The notes under the pieces were generated by a model that was given only the letters and a program-made list of their open reading frames with translations, ran no database searches and was not told where the DNA came from. Positions 46,354 through 55,722 of a stretch of 64,000 bases of DNA are shown in pieces. Numbering within the stretch: the first letter of the stretch is position 1; each line of letters begins with the position of its first letter. The DNA lies in the NCBI RefSeq assembly GCF_015711645.1, contig NZ_JABTEX010000002.1:806001-870000 (forward strand), read 5' to 3'. The DNA comes from Planomonospora sp. ID82291. GTDB lineage: Bacteria > Actinomycetota > Actinomycetes > Streptosporangiales > Streptosporangiaceae. The translations under genes and the position numbers were made by a program.

Positions 46354-47292
46354 TCAGGAGACGGCGTCCAGCCGGGCGCGGAGCTCGTCGTCGAGTTCGA
46401 CGTCCAGCGCGCCGAGGGCCTCGTCGAGCTGCTCGACGCTGCTCGCGCCGACGATCGGGACGGCGGCCGGGGAGCCGCCGATCAGCCAGGCCAGGACCAC
46501 CTGGTTCACGGTGGCGCCCAGCTCGGCCGCGACCTCCCGCAGCACGGCCAGGCGCCGGGTGGTGCCCGGGTGGTCGAAGGCCGGGTCGAAGGGGCGGTCG
46601 GCGCGGGTGTACCCGCCGCTCATCAGCGTGCTGTACGCCCACAGGGTCACGCCGGGCTCCTCGCGCAGGTAGTCCAGGGTGTCGTCGTTGACCACCGTGT
46701 GCCCGGAGGACTGCAGCGGGGCGCCGGGCCGGGGGCGGACGTAGGAGTGGCGCAGCTGCAGGTGGGAGTAGGCGGTCCAGCCGTTCTCCCGGGCGACGTT
46801 GCGGGCGCGCTCGAACCGCCAGGCGGGGATGTTGCTGGCGCCGGTCTCCCGCACCTTGCCCGCCCGGACCAGCCCGTCGAAGGCGGCGAGGGTCTCGGCC
46901 GGCGGGACCGACCGGTCCTCGATGTGCGCCCAGTGGACGTCCACGCGGTCGGTCCCGAGCCGTCGGAGGCTGCCCTCGATCGCGGCCTCGACGGCCCGCG
47001 CGGACAGGCCCTCGGCGGAGTCGAGCGTGCGGTCGCCGGGGACGGTCGGCCGGGCGCCGCACTTGGTGCTGATCACGACCCGGTCGCGGTTCCCCCGTGC
47101 GGCCAGCCAGCGGCCGATGGCCAGCTCGCTCTCGTCGCCGGTCGCCCCCTCGTACCAGAAGGGGTAGTTGTTGGAGGTGTCCAGCAGCGCGCCGCCCGCC
47201 TCGGCGAAGCGGTCCATGATCGCGAAAGCCGTGGCGTCGTCGACGGTGGTGCCGAACGGGATGGTGCCCAGGGCGAGGGGGATGTGCGTCAT
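46354..47292 (-). CDS. Aldo/keto reductase
   Basis: A 312-residue NADPH-dependent reductase. The catalytic tetrad is visible as Asp and Tyr in LDTSNNYPFWY, Lys in ISTKCG and His in VDVHWAHIED. VPIVGASSVEQLDEAL is the cofactor-binding C-terminal motif. ATG 47292 has no ribosome site, and a MerR-type promoter would start transcription at or next to it, so the mRNA may be leaderless. It is divergent from a MerR regulator with which it shares a palindromic promoter element. Confidence 0.92.
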   Translation of the reverse strand: MTHIPLALGTIPFGTTVDDATAFAIMDRFAEAGGALLDTSNNYPFWYEGATGDESELAIGRWLAARGNRDRVVISTKCGARPTVPGDRTLDSAEGLSARAVEAAIEGSLRRLGTDRVDVHWAHIEDRSVPPAETLAAFDGLVRAGKVRETGASNIPAWRFERARNVARENGWTAYSHLQLRHSYVRPRPGAPLQSSGHTVVNDDTLDYLREEPGVTLWAYSTLMSGGYTRADRPFDPAFDHPGTTRRLAVLREVAAELGATVNQVVLAWLIGGSPAAVPIVGASSVEQLDEALGALDVELDDELRARLDAVS

Positions 47293-47299
47293 ACGGCCC

Positions 47300-47330
47300 A
47301 GGGTGGAAGCTGGAGCGCGCTCCATGTCAA
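47300..47330 (-). promoter_or_regulatory. MerR-type promoter of the aldo/keto reductase
   Basis: On the minus strand TTGACA (47325-47330) and CACCCT (47300-47305) are separated by 19 bp, the long spacer typical of MerR control. The spacer holds the perfect palindrome TGGAGCGCGCTCCA (47311-47324). Confidence 0.7.
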
Positions 47331-47356
47331 GCCGCCCGCGGCGGCGGCCGGAGAGC

Positions 47357-47387
47357 TTGACCTGGAGCCCGCTCCAGGTGCCATGCT
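47357..47387 (+). promoter_or_regulatory. MerR-type promoter of the merR gene
   Basis: TTGACC (47357-47362) and CATGCT (47382-47387) are 19 bp apart. The perfect palindrome ACCTGGAGC-cc-GCTCCAGGT (47360-47379) lies mainly in the spacer. Core and layout mirror the divergent promoter. Confidence 0.7.
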
Positions 47388-47394
47388 TCCGGGC

Positions 47395-47775
47395 ATGAGC
47401 GTGTACACACCGGGACAGGTCGCCGAGGAGACCGGGTTCAGCCTCGACACCCTGCGGTACTACGAGCGGATCGGGCTGCTGGAGCCGATCGGCCGCAACG
47501 CCGCCGGTCAGCGCCGCTTCACGCAGAAGGACATCGGCTGGCTGGGCATGATCAGGTGCCTGCGGGACACCGGCATGCCGATCGCGGAGATGCTCCGTTT
47601 CGCGGAGCTGACCCGGCAGGGCGAGCACACGATCCGCGACCGGATCGCGCTGCTGGAGGCCCACGACCGCCGGGTGGAGGCCCAGGTGGACAACCTGCGG
47701 GAGAAGCAGACCGCGATCCGCAACAAGATCGGTTACTACCGCGGGGTGGTCGGGGCGGGCCGCGGGCGGCGGTGA
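47395..47775 (+). CDS. MerR-family transcriptional regulator
   Basis: A 126-residue regulator. The winged helix-turn-helix has YTPGQVAEETGFSLDTLRYY and ERIGLLEPIGRN, followed by an antiparallel coiled-coil helix (DRIALLEAHDRRVEAQVDNL). The effector part is very short and has no conserved cysteine for metal binding. ATG 47395 lies about 7 bp after the -10, with no ribosome site, so it is probably leaderless. It should twist both long-spacer promoters between itself and the aldo/keto reductase. Confidence 0.92.
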   Translation: MSVYTPGQVAEETGFSLDTLRYYERIGLLEPIGRNAAGQRRFTQKDIGWLGMIRCLRDTGMPIAEMLRFAELTRQGEHTIRDRIALLEAHDRRVEAQVDNLREKQTAIRNKIGYYRGVVGAGRGRR

Positions 47776-47814
47776 CGCGGTCTCCCCGCGGTACGGCGGG
47801 CTGCGCGCACGGGG

Positions 47815-47857
47815 GACGCGGGCGGTCGTGACGCGGGCGGTCGTGACGCGGGCCGTA
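47815..47857 (+). repeat. Triple 15-bp tandem repeat downstream of merR
   Basis: gacgcgggcggtcgt occurs at 47815-47829 and 47830-47844, then a partial third copy. It begins 40 bp after the merR stop. Confidence 0.82.
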
Positions 47858-47938
47858 CGGGGCTTTTGCCGTGCGGCGGGGGGCCCTTTCCGGGCCGGCT
47901 GTTAGACCGGAAGCCGGACCTCGGGGAGGGGACCCGCC

Positions 47939-49396
47939 ATGGCCGCACCGCGCGCGCGACGGATGGACATCCCGCTGAGGCACGTCGCCGCGGCGTGCGG
48001 GGTGATGCTGTTCGCGCTGCTCGGGAAGGCGACCTGGATCCAGGTGTTCGACGCCGCCGGGCTGCGGGAGAGCCCGTACAACCAGCGGACGCTGACCGCG
48101 CGGTTCGAACGGCCCCGGGGGGAGATCCGGCTGCGCGACGGCACCGTCGTCGCGACCAGCCGCCTGGAGCGCGGGGACGGGGGCCGCCCCCGGTACCGGC
48201 GGTTCTATCCCGGCGGCTCCGTCTACGCGCCGGTCACCGGGCACCTGTCGTTCTACGCCGCCACCGGGATCGAGCGGGCCGAGGACGCGCTGCTCTCCGG
48301 GACCGACTCCCGGGTGAGGATCCGCTCGATCGTGGACGGGACCGCGGCGGTGGGCGCGGCGGTCGGGCTCACGATCGACGGGCGGGCGCAGCGGGCCGCC
48401 TACGAGGGACTGCGCGCCACCGGCCGGCCCGGGGCGGCCGTCGCGATCGACCCGGCCACCGGCGCGATCCTGGCGATGGCCTCCTACCCGTCCTACGACC
48501 CGAACCTCTACACCACGTCCGACCTCGCCGTACTCGACCGGACCGACCGGCGGCTGCAGGCCGATCCGGGCCGCCCGCTGCTGAACCGGGCGATCCGGCA
48601 GACCTACCCGCCCGGCTCCGCCTTCAAGATCGTGACAGCCGCGGCCGCGCTCGCCTCGGGCGACTACCGGCCGGGAACGCGCGTCGCCGCCCCCGCCGTG
48701 TTCCGCCTCCCCGGCGCCTCCGTCCGCCTGCGCAACTACCGGGGGACGGCCTGCGGCGACGGCCTCCCGTCCCTGGCCCACGCGTTCAAGGTGTCCTGCA
48801 ACACCCCGTTCGCGAGGATCGGGGTCGGTCTCGGTCAGGACGTGCTGCGCGAGCGGGCCGAGGCGTTCGGGTTCAACGACGGCGGCCTCGCGGTGCCGCT
48901 GCCCGCGGCCCGGAGCGTCTACCCGGCCGGGATGGACCGGGCGCAGACCGCGATGTCCGCGCTGGGCCAGTTCGACGACCGCGCCACCCCGCTCGTGCTC
49001 GCCATGCTCTCGGCGGCGGTCGCGGGCGACGGCTCGCTCATGCGCCCCCACCTGGTGCGGGAGGCGCGGCTCGGGGACGGGACGGTGATCGCCGAGGCGG
49101 AGCCGTCCCGCTACCGCCGCGCGCTGAGCATCCGCGACGCCCGGCGGCTCACCGCCATGATGACCGGGGTCACCCGGCAGGGCGGCACCGGCAGCGCCGC
49201 CGCCCTGCCGGGTGTCGAGGTGGCGGCCAAGACCGGGACGGCCGAGAACGCCGGCCGGGACCACGCCGTCTTCACCGGCTTCGCCCCGGCGGACTCCCCC
49301 CGGGTGGCCGTGGGGGTCGTCGTCGAGGGGGGCGGCTCCGGCGGCCGGGTGGCCGGTCCCGTCGCGAGGGCGATCATGCGGGCCGTACTGCGGTGA
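47939..49396 (+). CDS. Class B penicillin-binding protein (PbpA-like transpeptidase)
   Basis: A 485-residue membrane-anchored DD-transpeptidase. One N-terminal helix (about 15-37) precedes a dimerisation-type domain (FERPRGEIRLRDG) and the transpeptidase domain. The active-site triad motifs are SAFK in YPPGSAFKIV, SCN in KVSCNTPFA, and KTG in AAKTGTAEN. It crosslinks peptidoglycan. Actinobacterial PbpA usually sits with rodA in the stk/pkn cluster; this copy stands apart, so it is probably a paralogue. ATG 47939 follows ggggagggga. The downstream glycosyltransferase genes suggest an envelope theme. Confidence 0.93.
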   Translation: MAAPRARRMDIPLRHVAAACGVMLFALLGKATWIQVFDAAGLRESPYNQRTLTARFERPRGEIRLRDGTVVATSRLERGDGGRPRYRRFYPGGSVYAPVTGHLSFYAATGIERAEDALLSGTDSRVRIRSIVDGTAAVGAAVGLTIDGRAQRAAYEGLRATGRPGAAVAIDPATGAILAMASYPSYDPNLYTTSDLAVLDRTDRRLQADPGRPLLNRAIRQTYPPGSAFKIVTAAAALASGDYRPGTRVAAPAVFRLPGASVRLRNYRGTACGDGLPSLAHAFKVSCNTPFARIGVGLGQDVLRERAEAFGFNDGGLAVPLPAARSVYPAGMDRAQTAMSALGQFDDRATPLVLAMLSAAVAGDGSLMRPHLVREARLGDGTVIAEAEPSRYRRALSIRDARRLTAMMTGVTRQGGTGSAAALPGVEVAAKTGTAENAGRDHAVFTGFAPADSPRVAVGVVVEGGGSGGRVAGPVARAIMRAVLR

Positions 49397-49525
49397 CCCC
49401 CGCCGGCCGGCGCGGGCAAAGGGCGGTTCACGGATCGTCGACGGAACCGCGTATCCGATGGGGCGGCGCGGCGGGGGGAGCCAGGATTCATCCGTGGCGG
49501 GCCTGATCGGGTGACGGGGTGAATC

Positions 49526-50836
49526 GTGGATGCGACGGAGATGCGCCGGGCGGTCCTGCCCGACGACGGGGACCGGGCGGTCCTGCCCGACGACCGGGAC
49601 CGGTGGGACGACGGGCGGGCGGCGCGGGGTCTCACCTCCGTGGAGATCGTCATCCCCGTCCTGAACGAGGAGCGCGCCCTGCCCGGGTGCATCCGGACCG
49701 TGCACCGCTTCCTGACGGACTTCTTCCCGCCGGCCTGGACGGTCACCATCGTCGACAACGGCAGCACCGACGCCACCTGGGAGACGGCCCAGCGGCTCTC
49801 CCGGACGATGACGGGGGTGCGGGCCCGCAGGCTGGAGCGGCGCGGCAAGGGGATCGCCGTCAAGGAGGCCTGGAGGGACAGCGGCGCCGACATCGTCGCG
49901 TTCATGGACGTCGACCTGTCCACCGGCCTGCACGCTCTGCTCCCCCTGGTCAGCGCGGTCGCCTCGGGGCACTGCGAGATCGCCATCGGCACGCGGCTGG
50001 CCGGGGGGTCGCGCATCGAGCGGGGGGTGCGGCGGGAACTGATATCCCGCCTGTACAACGGGATGCTCCGGATCGGCTTCGCGGCGGACTTCACCGACGC
50101 GACCTGCGGGTTCAAGGCCGCCCGGACGGACGTCGTCCGGCCGATCCTGGACCGGGTCGAAGACGACGGGTGGTTCTTCGACACGGAGCTGCTGCTGGTC
50201 GCCCAGTACAACGGGGCCCGCATCGTGGAGATCCCGGTCGACTGGGTGGAGGACGCCGATTCGCGGGTCGACGTGTGGAGGACGGCCGCGGCCGACTTCC
50301 GGGGGCTCGCCCGGGTGTCGCGCGCGATCTCGCGCGGCCGGGCCCGGGTGGAGATCCCGCCGGTCCCCGCGCTGCGCCCGGCGCATCCGGACGCGGTGCT
50401 CCGCGCGCCCCGCATGGAGAGGTCCTGGGACGTCCTGCTGTTCTCCGCGGTCGGGCTGGTCTCCACCGCGCTGCACGTGCTCCTCTACCGGGCGCTGCGC
50501 GACGTCTTCTCGCCCGAGGCGGCGAACCTGGTCGCGCTGTCGGTCACCTCGCTGGCGAACACCGAGGCGAACCGGCGGTGGACCTTCAACCGGGCCTGCG
50601 GGCCGGATCTGCGGACGCACGCGCGGGCCGGGACGCTCTTCGTCCTCACCTACCTGGTGACGACCGCGGCGATCCGCCTCTCCGCGGTCCTGCATCCGGA
50701 TCTCCACCGCGGCGGGGAGAGCCTCGTCCTGGTGGCGGCGGCCATGACGGTGGTGTTCCTCCGGTTCACGCTGCTGAAGAGGTGGGTGTTCGGGACGGCC
50801 CGCGACGGCCGCGACGGAGGGCGGCGGGCGGGATGA
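49526..50836 (+). CDS. GT2 polyprenyl-phosphate glycosyltransferase fused to a GtrA-like membrane domain
   Basis: A 436-residue two-domain protein. The GT2 part (about 38-290) has VEIVIPVLNEE, IVDNGSTDAT, FMDVDLSTG (the DxD-like metal site) and TDATCGFKA, as in dolichyl/undecaprenyl-phosphate glucosyltransferases. The C-terminal part (about 300-425) has four hydrophobic helices with NTEANRRWTFN, the GtrA flippase-type signature. One polypeptide could thus load a sugar onto lipid carrier and flip it. An N-terminal RAVLPDDGD/RAVLPDDRD repeat reflects a 27-bp DNA duplication. GTG 49526 was chosen; ATG 49541 is possible. It overlaps the next gene by 4 bp. Confidence 0.9.
   Translation: MDATEMRRAVLPDDGDRAVLPDDRDRWDDGRAARGLTSVEIVIPVLNEERALPGCIRTVHRFLTDFFPPAWTVTIVDNGSTDATWETAQRLSRTMTGVRARRLERRGKGIAVKEAWRDSGADIVAFMDVDLSTGLHALLPLVSAVASGHCEIAIGTRLAGGSRIERGVRRELISRLYNGMLRIGFAADFTDATCGFKAARTDVVRPILDRVEDDGWFFDTELLLVAQYNGARIVEIPVDWVEDADSRVDVWRTAAADFRGLARVSRAISRGRARVEIPPVPALRPAHPDAVLRAPRMERSWDVLLFSAVGLVSTALHVLLYRALRDVFSPEAANLVALSVTSLANTEANRRWTFNRACGPDLRTHARAGTLFVLTYLVTTAAIRLSAVLHPDLHRGGESLVLVAAAMTVVFLRFTLLKRWVFGTARDGRDGGRRAG
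49547..49600 (+). repeat. 27-bp in-frame tandem duplication in a gene start
   Basis: Copies 49547-49573 and 49574-49600 match at 26 of 27 bases and encode a repeated nine-residue segment at the N-terminus of the GT2-GtrA protein. Confidence 0.9.
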
Positions 50837-52449
50837 GGGGCCCGGACCCGGAAGCGGCCGGCGGCTCCGGCGCACCCGGCCCCCGACCGCCCCGGCCCTG
50901 CGCGCCGCCGCTCGCCGTCCGGTCCGTACGGCGGGCGCGGGCCGTCGCCCGGTGGTCCATGCGGCGGGCGCGGGCCGCCGTCCGGCCCGTACAGCGGGCG
51001 CGGACGGCCGCCCGGCCCGTAGGGCAGGCGTGGGCCGTCATCCTGCCGATGCTCGGACTGGGCGGCGCGATCGCGTTCCTCGGCTCCCGCGTACGGCCGG
51101 CGTCGGACGACTACCGTCTGATCGTCTTCACCCGTGAAGGCGGGATCCCGGGCATCGTGGCCGAGTTCCGCGACCGCCTCACCGGGCGGGTGGGGAACGC
51201 GTTCCTGGCCGGGATCGCCTACACCGACCCCGGCCTCGGGATGCGCGTCTGCGGGGCGGCGACCTACGTCCTGCTCTCCGCGGCCGTGGCCCTGGCCTGC
51301 CACGGGGCGCTGAGGCGGCTGGGGTTCGCCCCGACGCGGACGGTCCTGCTCCTGACGGGCCCCGGTCTGGCGGGGATCGCCCTGCTGACCCAGCCCCGCG
51401 CCTACCAGACGCTCTTCTGGATCCCGGGCGTCGTCTCGCACGTGGTGCCCCCCGCGGTGATCACGGCGCTGGCCGGGATCGCCGTGCGGGCGCGGAGGCG
51501 GGGTCAGCGGGTCGCGGTCTGTGCCGCCGCGCTGCCCGTCGGCTGCTTCCTGGGCACGACGAGCGAGGCGGTCACCCTGGTGTGGCTGGCCCTGACCGGT
51601 CTCGCCCTGGTGACCGCCGCGGTCCTGCGCGGGAGGGCGGGCTCGGGCCAGGCGGTCTCCTTCGCGCTGGCGCTGGCGGCGGGGCTGCTCGGCGGCCTGG
51701 CTCTGCTGGCGCTGTCTCCCGGCGGGAGCCGGCGGCGTCCCCCGGGCGTCGGCGTCCTGGACCCGCGGCTCCTCCAGGACGCCCTCGCGATGTCCGGGGC
51801 GGCGCTGTACCGGGCGTTCCTCGGCGCCGCGCCGTTCGCGGCCCTGGCGATCGGGGTGCTGGCGGCCCTGCTGACCGGCGGCGGGCGGCGGTGGGCCCGG
51901 CGGCCGCGGTGGTCGTCCCGGTCCCGCGCGGAGCGGGCCTGGATCCTGGCGCTCCCCGCCGCGGCGGCCCTGTCGTCCGTCTTCGCCGTGCAGTACGCGC
52001 TCAGGTACGGCTACGGCCCGCCCGGCGCCTGGGTGGCCTACCGGGCCTGGTTCAACGCCAACCTCGTGCTCGTCCTCGCGGCGGCCTGCTACGGGTTCCT
52101 CGCCGCCGGACCGCTCTCCGCGGCCCTGCGGCGCCGCGGCCCGCTGCCGCCGGGCGTCCTGGGCACCGGTGCGTGCCTCGTCGCGCTGGCGGTCGTCGCG
52201 GCGTGCGCGGCCGACCTCGGGCACCTCGGCCGGCGGATGGCCGAGCGGGCGGTCGCCTGGGACGTGCGGGCCGCGGCGGTCGAGGAGGCGCGGGCACGGG
52301 GCGAGACGGTGATCCCCTACCGGCGCCTGCGCATCGCGGGGCTCCGGGAGGTCTCCCGGCATCCGGGCAGCTGGATCAACGTCTCGATCGCCCGCTTCCA
52401 CCGGGTGGGCGGGGTCGTCGTCCGGCGGGCGGCCGGTCAGCGGGAGTAG
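50833..52449 (+). CDS. GT-C-like multi-pass membrane protein (DUF6056-type)
   Basis: A 538-residue protein with about ten membrane helices after a basic N-terminus containing 11-residue Arg-rich repeats. The first helix (AVILPMLGLGGAIAFLG) is followed by an outside loop with SDDYRL, a diacidic motif where GT-C glycosyltransferases carry their catalytic acids. It overlaps the GT2-GtrA stop by 4 bp (ATGA), so both act together: it may transfer the lipid-linked sugar to an envelope acceptor. The DUF6056 label is from memory. It ends in a 13-bp tail-to-tail overlap with the ABC exporter gene. Confidence 0.75.
   Translation: MRGPDPEAAGGSGAPGPRPPRPCAPPLAVRSVRRARAVARWSMRRARAAVRPVQRARTAARPVGQAWAVILPMLGLGGAIAFLGSRVRPASDDYRLIVFTREGGIPGIVAEFRDRLTGRVGNAFLAGIAYTDPGLGMRVCGAATYVLLSAAVALACHGALRRLGFAPTRTVLLLTGPGLAGIALLTQPRAYQTLFWIPGVVSHVVPPAVITALAGIAVRARRRGQRVAVCAAALPVGCFLGTTSEAVTLVWLALTGLALVTAAVLRGRAGSGQAVSFALALAAGLLGGLALLALSPGGSRRRPPGVGVLDPRLLQDALAMSGAALYRAFLGAAPFAALAIGVLAALLTGGGRRWARRPRWSSRSRAERAWILALPAAAALSSVFAVQYALRYGYGPPGAWVAYRAWFNANLVLVLAAACYGFLAAGPLSAALRRRGPLPPGVLGTGACLVALAVVAACAADLGHLGRRMAERAVAWDVRAAAVEEARARGETVIPYRRLRIAGLREVSRHPGSWINVSIARFHRVGGVVVRRAAGQRE
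50929..51027 (+). repeat. In-frame Arg/Ala repeats in the GT-C-like protein N-terminus
   Basis: Three units beginning gcgggcgcgg, with periods of 33 and 30 bp, encode RRARAVARWSM, RRARAAVRPVQ and a shorter RARTAARPVG segment before the first membrane helix. Confidence 0.75.
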
Positions 52450-54425
52450 GCGCGGGCCTGCAGGCCGTACAGCTCGGCGTAGAGGCCGCCGAGCTCCATC
52501 AGCTCGGCGTGGGTGCCCTCCTCGGTGACCTTGCCGTGGTCGAGGACGTAGATCCGGTCGGCGTAGCGGACGCTGGCCAGCCGGTGGGTGATCAGCAGGA
52601 CGGTACGGCCGTCGGCGTGCTCGCGGACGCGTTCGAAGAGCGCGTGCTCGGCCCGGGCGTCGAGGGCGGCGGTGGGCTCGTCGCAGATCAGCAGCGGGGC
52701 GTCCCGGTGGAAGCCCCGGGCGACCGCGATCCGCTGCCACTGCCCGCCCGACAGCTCCTGGCCGTCCTTGAACCGCCGGTCCAGCAGCGTGTCGTAACCG
52801 TGCGGCAGGTCGGCCACGACCTGGTCGGCCCCGGCCACCTCGGCCGCCGCGACCAGCGCGGCCTCCCCCTTGTCCGTGCCCATCGTGATGTTCTGCCGGG
52901 CGGTCAGCGGCCAGCGGGTGTGGTCCTGGGCGATGACCGCGATGCGCCGCCGGAGCCCGTCGGGGTCCACCTCGGACAGGTCGGTGCCGTCCCAGCGGAC
53001 GCGCCCGCCGTCGGGCTCGTAGAGACCGGACAGGATCTTCGCCAGGGTGGTCTTGCCGGAGCCGTTCTCGCCCACCAGCGCGACCACCTCGCCCCGGTCG
53101 AGGCGGACCGAGACCCCCTGCAGGGCGGGAGAGTCCGACCCCGGGTAGGTGAAGACGACGTCCTCGGCGGTGATCCGCTCGAAGCCCTCCGGGACGGGCC
53201 CGGAGGTCCGGGAGGTCAGCCGCGCCTCGGCGTCGGCGCAGAAGCCGAGGAAGTCGGTGAAGTAGAGCCCCTCCTCGTACAGGCGGTTGGTGGCGTACAT
53301 CAGGTTGGCGAGGTAGGTCTGCCCGGAGCGGATCGCCAGCACGGCGGTGCCCGCCACGGCCAGCGGGACCGCCCCGGCGGCCAGCAGCAGGCCGAGGGCG
53401 ACGTAGACCAGGGCGGTGCCCACGCCGCTCAGTCCCTCGCCGAGCACCCGCGTGACCGTCTGCCGCCGCGCCAGGTCCAGCAGGACGGCCTGCTCGGCCC
53501 GGGAGACCGCGTCGTACATCCGCATCAGGAAGCCGCGCATCGTGAACGAGCGCACCTCGGCCGCCGGCTCGCGGTCCGCCAGGAGCTGGGCGGTGATCCA
53601 CTTGCGCCGGGCGGCGGGGATCAGCCGGTACATCGTGGTGTAGCGCATGCGGGCCGCCCGGACGGCGGCCCAGGCGTCGGGCAGCACCGCGAGCACCAGC
53701 AGCGGCAGCAGCACGGGGTGCAGGACGCCCAGCACGCCCGCGGCCGCGACGATGCCGATCGCCGCGGTCAGCACGTCGATGGCCGTGCGGACCACCTCGT
53801 CGGCCATGGACACGCCCCGCGCCCTGGCGCGCTGCAGTGCGTCGTGGAAGTCGGGGTCGTCGAAGGCGGCCAGGCCGACCCGGCTGGTCAGCCCGTAGAG
53901 GCGCTCCTCGGCGATCCGGCTGACCTGGGGGTCCAGCCGGGACTGCGCCCAGCCCGCGCCCGCCTGGGCGAGCGTGCGGAAGGTGGCGGCCACGCCCACC
54001 AGGACCAGGCCGGGCAGGGCCGCCCTGACCCGCTCCGGGGTGGGGCCCGCCTCGAACAGGGCCGTCAGCACCCCGGTGGTGGCGAGCAGGCCGAACGCGG
54101 TGAAGACGCCGCTGAGCAGGCTCAGCGCGATCGTGACGGCGGTGTCGCGGGGGCTGGCCAGCCAGGCCAGCCGTACGGCCTGGGCCACCAGGGCGGGCAG
54201 CCGCCGGGCGACGGTCAGGAACCCGACGCCGACCAGCTCGTCCGCGTGGGCGTACCACTCGGTGAGGTTGATCTCACCGAGCTCCGGGGCGCCGGGGCCG
54301 GTGCCGTCGGTCTCCTCGGTGCCGTCTCCGGGGGCGTCAGGCTCTGGAGCAGGGGATTCCGGGAGAGGGTCCTGAGAGGTGTCCGCCATGTCCGCAGTCT
54401 GAATCGTCGCGAGCGGGGCCGCCAT
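52437..54425 (-). CDS. ABC transporter with fused membrane and ATPase domains
   Basis: A 662-residue half-transporter of the exporter type. An acidic Pro-rich N-terminus (to about residue 50) precedes six helices (about 75-390) and the ATPase. Walker A GENGSGKTT is near residue 455, the signature LSGGQWQRIAVARG near 562, Walker B LLICDEPTAALD next to it, and the H-loop in LLITHRLASVRYADR. The substrate is unknown; the adjacent glycosyltransferases make an envelope precursor or lipid possible. Start is ATG 54425 or the in-frame ATG 12 codons later. Its stop codon overlaps the neighbouring gene tail to tail. Confidence 0.92.
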   Translation of the reverse strand: MAAPLATIQTADMADTSQDPLPESPAPEPDAPGDGTEETDGTGPGAPELGEINLTEWYAHADELVGVGFLTVARRLPALVAQAVRLAWLASPRDTAVTIALSLLSGVFTAFGLLATTGVLTALFEAGPTPERVRAALPGLVLVGVAATFRTLAQAGAGWAQSRLDPQVSRIAEERLYGLTSRVGLAAFDDPDFHDALQRARARGVSMADEVVRTAIDVLTAAIGIVAAAGVLGVLHPVLLPLLVLAVLPDAWAAVRAARMRYTTMYRLIPAARRKWITAQLLADREPAAEVRSFTMRGFLMRMYDAVSRAEQAVLLDLARRQTVTRVLGEGLSGVGTALVYVALGLLLAAGAVPLAVAGTAVLAIRSGQTYLANLMYATNRLYEEGLYFTDFLGFCADAEARLTSRTSGPVPEGFERITAEDVVFTYPGSDSPALQGVSVRLDRGEVVALVGENGSGKTTLAKILSGLYEPDGGRVRWDGTDLSEVDPDGLRRRIAVIAQDHTRWPLTARQNITMGTDKGEAALVAAAEVAGADQVVADLPHGYDTLLDRRFKDGQELSGGQWQRIAVARGFHRDAPLLICDEPTAALDARAEHALFERVREHADGRTVLLITHRLASVRYADRIYVLDHGKVTEEGTHAELMELGGLYAELYGLQARAYSR

Positions 54426-54578
54426 GGTTCGGGGCTGTCCATCATGGGACAGCTCCGGCGGACCGGGGAGAAGATCCGGCGGCCGGGGCGGGCGGATCCG
54501 GCGGCCGGGGTGGGCGAGGCCGTCATCCGCTCTCCCGCCGGGGCCCGCCGTGCTCGCCCCGATCCCCGCGGCGGCGGC

Positions 54579-55619
<1,041 letters not shown>

Positions 55620-55664
55620 GGGTGCGCCTCCTGCCGCCGCCCCGGGACACGTCCCGTCGCGGCC

Positions 55665-55682
55665 TTTCGGGGATATCCGAAA
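55665..55682. promoter_or_regulatory. Operator candidate between the ArsR-like gene and the MFS gene
   Basis: TTTCGG-ggatat-CCGAAA is a 6-bp inverted repeat between the two divergent start codons. Confidence 0.45.
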
Positions 55683-55722
55683 CATTAGCCTCCCGGTGGC
55701 GCTCCCCCCGATCATCGGGCGC

